Below the pieces are notes generated by a model. The model searched no databases, was not told the DNA's origin, and saw only the letters and a program-made list of their open reading frames with translations. The position numbers were made by a program, and so were the translations under genes. Positions 57,286 through 64,000 of a DNA stretch of 64,000 bases are shown piece after piece. The number at the start of each line of letters is the position of its first letter. Position 1 is the stretch's first letter. This DNA comes from Alentia gelatinosa. Its lineage: Eukaryota; Annelida; Polychaeta; Phyllodocida; Polynoidae. The DNA lies in the NCBI GenBank assembly GCA_950022655.1, contig OX465579.1:53113950-53177949 (forward strand), given 5' to 3'.

Positions 57286-58341
57286 ATGCAAGCGTATAGA
57301 TCAATCAACTCAACCCCAGGCTCAGTTAATTCACCCTCAGGACATCAGGTAAAGCGAAGTAAAGAGTCCCAAAACTCTAATAATGCATGCAATACCTGTT
57401 GTTATGCGAATTCTGAAGTTTTCCGTAACTTTCAAACAAAGGATGACTTTGCTGACCTTAAACAATTTATCGTTTCGAACCTGAACACCCAGGAATCCAA
57501 AATTGCTGCACTAACACACAAAGTCAATAACATGTATCTTAATACAGTTACATCTCTGGATTCCATAAATGCTGACCTATTGAAGTTAAGAAGCGACTTA
57601 GATACCACAGCTGCAGCTCAGAATGTGGAAATTAACCAATTGCGTCAAAAAATGGATCAACTACAAAGCATGGCCCCAGTAGTAGATCTGTCAATGTCTA
57701 CGAGTTATTCCGATGCTGTGAGGAAGCAGGCGACTAGGTTCTTTTTCGCATCCCAAGATCGCAATGTGCTAATCCTTGAATTAGATAAAGGATATGACTC
57801 TGATCTCCATGGTGCTGTGAATCACTTGTGTCGGGAAATTGGGTTATGGTTTCAACCAGGGGAATTGTTAAATATGAACAGACTAGTTACACGACAAAAT
57901 CCAAATATGACTAGGCCACCACCTCTAATCATTTCCTGTGCAAGTACTATGGCAAGAAACAGATTCCTGGCCGGTGCAAACAAGGCCAGCTTTTGCAGTT
58001 TTGGCTCTCTGTCAATTTTGCCAGATGAACCAACAAAACAAAGGCGACTTAGAGGACTCATGAAAATGATACATGGGTATCATAGACGCATGGGGCATAT
58101 TGTCTCCATGGAGGAGTTCAGCATTACGCTAAAGGGCAACGTATACCTGATGCAGAACTTAGAAAACCTACCAAATCACCTGCTGCCGCCCCCTGATCTC
58201 CAAGAGAGGAAAAAACTTGGCGAGTCACTAATAAATCAAGATAGACAAAGACGAGTCTCCAGTCAGTCTACTACTACTACCACAGCCAACCGGGCAGGTG
58301 AAGGAGGGGCAAAGGGATTCCACCTCAGGACCAGGTATTAG
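57286..58341 (+). pseudogene. LINE ORF1, coiled-coil N-terminal region
   Basis: 351-residue open frame. The N-terminus holds a Cys cluster (NACNTCC). Heptad-like stretches at about 85-135 (LDSINADLLKLRSDLDTT, VEINQLRQKMDQL) predict a coiled coil. A globular part follows, with FFFASQDRNVLILELDKGYD, FLAGANKASFCSFGSLSILP and a Thr-rich end. LINE ORF1 proteins bind element RNA and multimerise. The frame runs out at 58341, and the NADAR region continues in the next frame from about 58300, so a 1-nt indel lies between. Residues upstream of 57286 are readable in another frame. Confidence 0.75.
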
Positions 58342-59145
58342 AACGCGCGTACCTGGATCTGGAAATGAAGTGGAGCCTATGACCACTGAAGAGGGTCATG
58401 ACTTTCAAGTGGGCGCTCAAGTGGACGCACCCACACCTGTGATCGTTGTAGGTAATAAAAGTGAAGAACTGCTGACACGACAAAACCAGGATATAAAAGG
58501 TAGAAAGACAACCAACATAATACCCCTTCCGCCCATGAACACCGCACCTGCACCTTTAACAGCCACTGCAGCCAAAACGACTACGGCGACAGAAAACTGC
58601 CCGGAATTCTCCCCATCAATGGTCTTTGGCCACAACAGGTTGGTTTTCTCTGGAAAAAATGCTTTTATAAGTAACTTTTACGAGGCGCCTATAGAGGTGG
58701 AATTGCAAAATGATAAAGGCTCTTCAAAGCATGTATTTCAACCAGTTGAAACAGCCTATCAGTAGTTGAAAGCCTTAACCATACAAGACTACAAATCAGC
58801 TATATCCATTTTAGGCGCAGTTGACTGCCCTGATGCCAAGTCCAGAAGTAAATCTATCTCCCCTGACCCCCACCCAGCCTGGGAATCAGTGAAAGAAGCC
58901 GTCTAACACAACTCATGAAACTCAAGTTTCTACAGAACCGAAAACTCCAAATGCTGCTTCTTGCAACCAACCCCCACCCGCTTGTTGAAGGAACACTGGA
59001 CCCCTATTGGGGTTCGGGAAGTGAGCGAAATATCGCCCTATGCGGAGAGTTTAAAGGTAAAAATCTCTGCGGGGCCCTACTTGAAGAGATCCGTAACGAG
59101 CTGATCCTAGAAGGGAAGGGTTTATTGGGTACAGACACATCATGA
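58298..59145 (+). pseudogene. NADAR (YbiA-like) domain encoded in the LINE
   Basis: FSGKNAFISNFYEAPIEVE and FQPVETAYQ lie at the end of 58298-58765. After an in-frame TAG come LKALTIQDYKSAISILGAV and AWESVKEAV (58877-58903). After a 1-nt shift come LKFLQNRKLQMLLLATNP, LVEGTLDPYWGSGS and GKNLCGALLEEIRNELI (to 59145). These match in order the NADAR/YbiA signature (SNFY, xE-x-x-Y-Q, W-x-x-V-K, KFxQNxxLxxxLLAT, LVExTxxDxxWGxG, GxNxLGxLLMxIRxEL). Family members are linked to NAD/ADP-ribose metabolism, and E. coli YbiA acts on riboflavin-pathway intermediates. Its role in a LINE is unknown. Confidence 0.85.
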
Positions 59146-59790
59146 GCACAAATCTTATCCTTGGGGACTCCAGGATCCGTTACATAATGGATGACATTCG
59201 TAGCTTAACTAGAGTAAAGGATTGTGTGATGGTCCTCGGAGGAACACTCTATAGAATTGGAGAGTATGCGGTAGACTTGCCTCCGTACCATGATGATGTC
59301 CAGGTAGTATACCTAATAGGAAGAATATGTAATATTACCCGAAAAGGCGAATGTACTAATCTGATACATCCCAGACAAATGAACCATACCAAGCAGCTGA
59401 CGACATTCTAGTCTCACTTGAACAAACAGAGCGCGAGTTGAAACAAGTGGCCCCTAATGTTGAATTAATCTGTGGCACGATATTTGGTGTAGACATCGCT
59501 AATTGTAACAACATAAATGTGAAAGACCTAGAAGAGGAACTACCACAGCAATCATATGTTAATGATGCAATACGGCTTTGCAACAAAGTTGTCATTAACT
59601 GGAACACCTCACATGACTACACAACTCCGCGCACCGACCAGGCTGTACATTACTGGCAGCAAAAGCGCAAGAGGCTATACTAGCAATTTGGCCGCCTATA
59701 TGACGGTTGTCATCTAAAAAGATCTGAGAGCTATAGAATGTTTAAACCCATTAAACAGGCCATAGCCTGGAACAACAGTAAGTTGTTATC
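59142..59790 (+). pseudogene. SGNH-hydrolase (esterase)-like domain of the LINE
   Basis: Starts MSTNLILGDSRIRYI with the block I GDS Ser. A block III-like VYLIGRICNIT follows (the usual Gly-Gly appears as Gly-Arg). After a frameshift near 59365 comes DDILVSLEQTERELKQVAPN and VELICGTIFGVDI. After a TAG near 59681 comes YDGCHL (59699-59716), with the block V D-x-x-H. Esterase domains are known in CR1 ORF1 proteins. The start ATG overlaps the preceding stop as ATGA (59142-59145). Confidence 0.7.
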
Positions 59791-59889
59791 ATAAAGAAGA
59801 ATACTTGTGTCTGACAGTGGTTCTGTAAATTAGAACAGCTGAAGAAAATAGAACAATAGGATGGTGCGTTCTCTTTATGTCGGTGTCTA

Positions 59890-61350
59890 GTGCCTAGTCA
59901 AATCCTGGTTGATGCACTCAATTTACTAATAGTGGAATTCACTTATCTGATGAATACCTCTATTAGTAAATCGTACTTTCCTATAGATTGGCAACAGGCT
60001 ACTGTGATTCCTATTCCGAAGTCAGGTAACTTGAATGAAATAAGTATTTGGAGACCTATATCGTTAATAAAACTTCCTGGCAAAATCTTGGAGCGCATAA
60101 TACATAAAGTCATATACGACCTCCTTATAAGTGCAAATGTTTTAGATCCAAGACAGTATGGATTCCGTCCGAATAGGGGCACACCTGACGCCATGTTCAC
60201 ATTTACTAAAGCCCTGTACGAATTCCGTAATGATGATCTGTATACCATAGCCTGTTATGTTGATTTTAAAAAAGCTTTCGATAGTATACATCATAATCTC
60301 CTTATAACTGAATTAAAACATCTTATTAAAATTCCAAGTAATCTAGTTGACTGGATCTAAAGTTACCTATCTGCACAGGAGCAAAAGGTGCTCGTGAACC
60401 ATTTATCGTCATCTTATGCTAGTTTAGAATTTGGGGTCCTACAGGGTTCTGTATTGGGGCCTTTATTGTTCATATTATTTATGAACGACTTAGGGGATAG
60501 TATAAGAAATTGCCAATATATACAGTATGCGGACGACCTGGTGATATACTGTGCGCACAAAGACCCTCTATTGGCCTTTGAAGCTCTGCAACAAGATCTA
60601 GACAGACTGGCTCTGTGGTGCAATAAGAATTGTTTGACTGTGAACATGTCAAAGACCAAGTTCATGTGGTTTTCAGGTGCGGTGAGATTGAAAAACTGTC
60701 CAGATAAGCTGCTAGAAATGCGAGGGGAAACTATTCATAGATATCAACATTACAATTATTTAGGAATTGATATTGATTCAAGCCTGATATGGACAAATCA
60801 TACCCATAACCTGATCAAAAACGTTGGCTCTGAATTATTCAAATTTGGGAAATTGACTAGGGAGGTGGCTAAGCTTGTGCTTATATATATTATATATATA
60901 TAATATATTGCCCTTAATGGAGTATTGTTGATTTCTATACGAGAGTTTTAAAAAGAGTGATTTACAAAATATTGAGAAACTCCACAACCGGGGTATGCGT
61001 AATGCATTATCCATATCGGTGCGAGAGCATTCCATACAAGATTTGCACCATTTGCTTGGAATTATTCCGCTTTGGAAAAGAAGGAGAAAACAGTTAATGT
61101 CTCTTATGTATAAGAATCACCTAAATCCCAATTGGACGGAAGTCCCACATAGACAAACAAGATTAACCGATAAAATCATTTTTGAATTATATTGCACAAA
61201 GAGTACATGTGTACTAACGTCTTCCGCAATCCATACGTACGAGGTGCCAGATTATGGAATGCTCTCCCTAAGGACATCCAATCGATTGAAATTATTGATG
61301 ACTTTGAATCTAGAGTGCTTGCATATATTAAAGACTGAATGTTCAAATGC
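59890..61350 (+). pseudogene. LINE reverse transcriptase and C-terminal box
   Basis: RT starts late in the fingers: ILVDALNLLIVEFTYLMNTS, DWQQATVIPIPKSG, IWRPISLIKLPGKILERI, YGFRPNRGTPDAMF, CYVDFKKAFDSIHHNLL (motif A). A TAA at 60358 precedes GVLQGSVLGPLLFILFMNDL (motif B) and YIQYADDLVIYC (YADD). The thumb HYNYLGIDIDSSLIWTNH follows. A (TA)n run near 60885-60905 breaks the frame. The end has FRNPYVRGARLWNALPKDIQ near 61225 after another shift. No endonuclease precedes it. Confidence 0.9.
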
Positions 61351-61648
61351 TCATTCTCATTGTTGTTGAAACCAGAAGTTTATTACACATCACATCTCAG
61401 TAAAATCTAAAATCTCATTGATGAACTGTGTATAATATCATGCAATAAAGATGCACGTCCGAAATAAAGAAATAAAGAAACTAAAAAAACAACAAACTAC
61501 ATAACAAATTTTGAGGTGTAAGATAATGGTGCTATTCCTTGTGTCTATGCCTCCAAGACCTTTGTTCTCGAGTTAAGCAGACCATTTCAGTCCTTTGTGA
61601 AACTGCTGTCTAATTTGCACGTTATATCCTTGTATGTGATACTTGTAG

Positions 61649-61772
61649 ATCCTGATGCCAACCACATCGTGTGAGAATGGTACGATGACACCGCTTTTCA
61701 AATTAGTCAGTGATCACTATCAGTCGACCAGCATTGCCACAGTGCAGCGGAAATACTTCAACGAGAGTAAAG
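61649..61772 (+). CDS. MSH4: MSH4 exon
   Basis: A 124-nt exon with acceptor ATACTTGTAG and donor GTCAGC. It encodes ILMPTTSCENGTMTPLFKLV, then SDHYQSTSIATVQRKYFNESK and one base G. This matches the MSH4 region after the LVEGRG exon, including the strongly conserved VQRKYFNE-x-KG. Phase 0 in and phase 1 out agree with both neighbours. The non-consensus third donor base (GTCAGC) is notable but acceptable. Confidence 0.9.
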
Positions 61773-62175
61773 GTCAGCTGGACATACGATCTCAGTATTG
61801 ATATATCAAATCCTTTTTATGTAGCTTTTAGCAATGTTTTGATATTGCCATCATAGTACAAGAAATATTTTGACTCTAAATTGACATTATATTGTCAGAG
61901 TAATCTAAGAGCATTGAACCCTGTAACCTCAAAGACAGATCACCACTGTCTCTGACATCCATGGTTTAAACATGCCTGTTTTCAGTTCCGGCCACTGTTG
62001 ATAGTAGGAGATCAATTTCGGTTAGATTTCTCATTAATAGAAATACTGAATGCTAAATATTCCTCTGTTATGCGTGTTTATTCATGAGAGTCAACATCTT
62101 AATTTCGCAATTTCTAATTATAAATGCATCAGCCAGATCAAGTACTGCCCACCTTTTAAAAGGTGTACAGTGTTA

Positions 62176-62516
62176 GGGGTCCCTACCACCTACTACGACG
62201 GGCTACGACGACCTACGATTAAGTCCCCGACAGCACCGCGTGTCAGGGACTTAATCGTAGCCCGTCGTAGTAGGTGGGAGGCCTAATTGCGGCAACAACC
62301 CGCTGTGCTCTGCGATTAACCTTCTGAGACCCTCTACGATTAATGTTTTTTTTGTTGTAGCGTGTCGTAGCCCGTCGGCATGCAGCGAGTTTGTCAGCGA
62401 CAAAACCTGACTAATTGAGGAGTTTGTCGGCAACACCTCCACAATTTTTTCAGTTTGTCGCCAACACGGCCAAAGGGTTAATCGTAGACTTAATCATAGT
62501 AGGTGGGAGGGACCCC
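62176..62516. mobile_element. Harbinger-type MITE with TTA target duplication
   Basis: TTA at 62173-62175 and 62517-62519 flanks inverted ends GGGGTCCCTACCACCTACTA and, inward from the right, GGGGTCCCTCCCACCTACTA. An inner hairpin pairs CGACGGGCTACGA...ATTAAGTCCC with GGGACTTAATCGTAGCCCGTCG (62192-62278). TWA duplications and G-rich ends are typical of PIF/Harbinger. It ends only 82 bp before an MSH4 exon. Confidence 0.85.
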
Positions 62517-62598
62517 TTACAGCTGCCATACTGTGGTACTACTTTACTTTTATTAGGTCGTTGTGATAACACATACAACCACTTGCTATTTTGTCTAG

Positions 62599-62665
62599 GG
62601 TTGCAGTACATAAAGCAATTGTGCCTAAAAGATAATAAAACGGTGGAGATCGAGATTGCGACCAA
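62599..62665 (+). CDS. MSH4: MSH4 exon (67 nt)
   Basis: Acceptor TATTTTGTCTAG, donor GTAAGT. GG completes Gly from the previous exon, then LQYIKQLCLKDNKTVEIEIA and T plus two bases AA. This matches the MSH4 segment KGLEYIEQLC...SK that follows VQRKYFNE. The next exon, beginning with one base that completes a codon, must lie beyond the window. The ATPase domain is not in this window. Confidence 0.9.
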
Positions 62666-63800
62666 GTAAGTTTTTTATATCCATCAGATTTTAAAATGAT
62701 CACATTTACTCAAGAATTGCATCATCTTATTTTAAACGAACTTGGGTTGTTGTCATCACATTTTACTTTGCCATAACATTTGAATATCAGGAGAAAGGCA
62801 ATGAGTGCGTCGCGTTGCTATAAGTCCTAATGCATTCATATTATCACTGTTGCTATCCTGTCAATGTTAAGCCGCTACCGGCGTCACACATAAGAATCAG
62901 TTAAGATATTTGATATATTTTGGTATGACGTTACTCAGGCTTAGAAAACAGTTTTAGACCCACTAAAAAGTGTTAATTGTTAACCCATCAGAGGCGGATT
63001 ACAAAATCATTGACACTCATAACATCAACTCTTATTAGCAGGTGGACAGTTGGTCTTTAGGTTATGGCTATAGCCTATTGCATTACAACTGCTTGCAAAG
63101 TCACTAGGTGACCTGACCACATTTTTGCCTTTTATAGCTAACTAAGTACAGATAGGAATATAATTTCTGTTTTGATATTTAGCATTTTGCTATGGATTTT
63201 TAAAAAATAGTGAATTCAGTTTGGGGAGGGGGGGACTTTAGTAGTCACAGGTCCATATTTAAGAACTCCTTTATGAACATATTTCTACCCCTTAAACTGG
63301 TTGAATCATAATATAATATGCCTCATTTGAAAGACAATAAAAAAAACAGTAGGTGCTAGGAAGTGGAATTCTCAAGGTAGATTCTATGTTTACTGAGATA
63401 TTCAAGTATTTGTTGAAAGTGGGGGGGATTTTGAGTGAAATGGGCATACTCAAACAGATGTTTACTCAATATTGATTTACAGTGAGCATTGGTGTAACAT
63501 TTACCATCTCCATAAGTGGCACTGACAGTTGCTTACCCTCTAGGAAGTGTCATTATTTAGGTTGAACTTGTATTTGGCATGATATTCATGTATTTTTGCT
63601 TAATTTCATAGCATGGGGGGTTAGTAGCCATCTTTGAATTGTAATGCAGCCATGTACCCCCAGAGGACTCTGTGGTTCCTATCACTCTCCAAGCATATTG
63701 GCACATGCCTTATACCCTTATCCTTATAAGAACACTAAATATCTGGTTGAAGCTCAGACTCACTTTGAACATGGAGCCTGTAGTATGGCCAACTAAACCA
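62666..63800. other. MSH4 intron, no feature
   Basis: AT-rich intron starting GTAAGTTT. No exon matching the next MSH4 segment was recognised. Confidence 0.5.
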
Positions 63801-64000
63801 GATGATACAAAACTGTTGCAAAACCATTGAACGACTGTTGGAAGACTGTTGTATGACTTATACAAGACTGTTGCATGACTTGTAAGACTGTTGCAAGACT
63901 TGTAAGACTGTTGTGAGACTAGCAATACTGTTATAAGGCTGATACAAAACTGTTGCAAAACCTTTGAACGACTGTTGGAAGACTGTTGTACGACTTATAC
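63801..64000. repeat. tandem repeat, GACTGTTG units in a ~137-bp higher-order period
   Basis: Degenerate 17-24-bp units of the type GACTGTTGCAAGACTTGTAA. A longer copy beginning ACAAAACTGTTGCAAAACC starts at 63807 and again at 63944, giving a 137-bp period that continues past the right edge. Confidence 0.8.

Larger units (their letters stand above)
57140..61495 (+). mobile_element. LINE with NADAR and SGNH-like domains, plus strand, decayed
   Basis: Plus-strand non-LTR element in MSH4 intron sequence. Domain order is coiled-coil ORF1 region, NADAR/YbiA-like domain, SGNH-hydrolase-like domain, reverse transcriptase, LINE C-terminal box. The 3' end near 61490 has several AATAAA words and a short (GAAATAAA)n tail, as in CR1/L2-type elements. 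A G+C-rich start (57150-57300) may be 5' UTR or a frame-shifted N-terminus. No AP-type endonuclease was found between the SGNH part and the RT, where it normally lies. Several single-base frame breaks show the copy is dead. Confidence 0.85.

Noticed and set aside
57088..57304. Minus-strand frames over the LINE start
   Set aside because: Antisense to the G+C-rich 5' part of the plus-strand LINE.
63801..64000. CRISPR-like direct repeats
   Set aside because: Degenerate, contiguous tandem repeats with no unique spacers.

Overview
This is a metazoan nuclear window, probably from a marine invertebrate and possibly a mollusc, although the species cannot be read from the sequence. The evidence is spliced genes with GT..AG introns, vertebrate-type TTAGGG telomere-like repeats, and a repeat load of LINEs, Gypsy, DIRS-like and Penelope-like elements with many hairpin MITEs. 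Nothing looks prokaryotic.

Two host genes can be recognised, both only from short exons. SMIM7 (small integral membrane protein 7) lies on the minus strand, with internal exons at 15884-15925, 15602-15648 and 13556-13646. MSH4 (meiotic MutS homologue) lies on the plus strand, with a probable first exon at 31405-31475 and exons at 31525-31742, 56146-56294, 61649-61772 and 62599-62665. The gene runs off the right edge. Splice phases agree at every junction. The 24.4-kb MSH4 intron (31743-56145) is almost entirely nested mobile DNA.

Layout. 0.8-4.3 kb: minus-strand CR1/Jockey-type LINE broken by a 106-bp Penelope-like insertion. 5.7-6.2 kb: LINE fossil. 7.2-7.6 kb: Gypsy fossil. 7.86-8.84 kb: GC-rich TIR cluster. 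9.3-12.5 kb: hairpin and palindromic repeats with a Harbinger transposase fragment. 13.5-16 kb: SMIM7 with a LINE fragment in an intron. 17.9-20.2 kb: telomere-like block and a duplicated hairpin unit. 22.3-23.75 kb: 5'-truncated LINE. 23.76-29.02 kb: complete Gypsy element with 123-bp LTRs, a target duplication, PBS and PPT. 31.4-31.7 kb: MSH4 5' exons. 31.8-42.8 kb: DIRS-like element B, invaded by DIRS-like element A (33131-38000), two small foldback elements and a hairpin MITE. 42.8-44.3 kb: LINE RT remnant. 44.3-48.9 kb: LTR element reduced to gag plus integrase. 49-50 kb: hairpin-MITE pieces. 50.0-50.9 kb: minisatellite. 51.1-53.5 kb: 202-bp satellite interrupted by a piggyBac-like MITE. 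56.1-62.7 kb: MSH4 exons, with a plus-strand LINE between the second and third of them.

The most unusual object is the LINE at about 57.1-61.5 kb. Between its coiled-coil ORF1 region and an SGNH-hydrolase-like domain it carries a NADAR/YbiA-like domain. It also has an ATGA stop/start overlap and no visible AP-type endonuclease before its reverse transcriptase.
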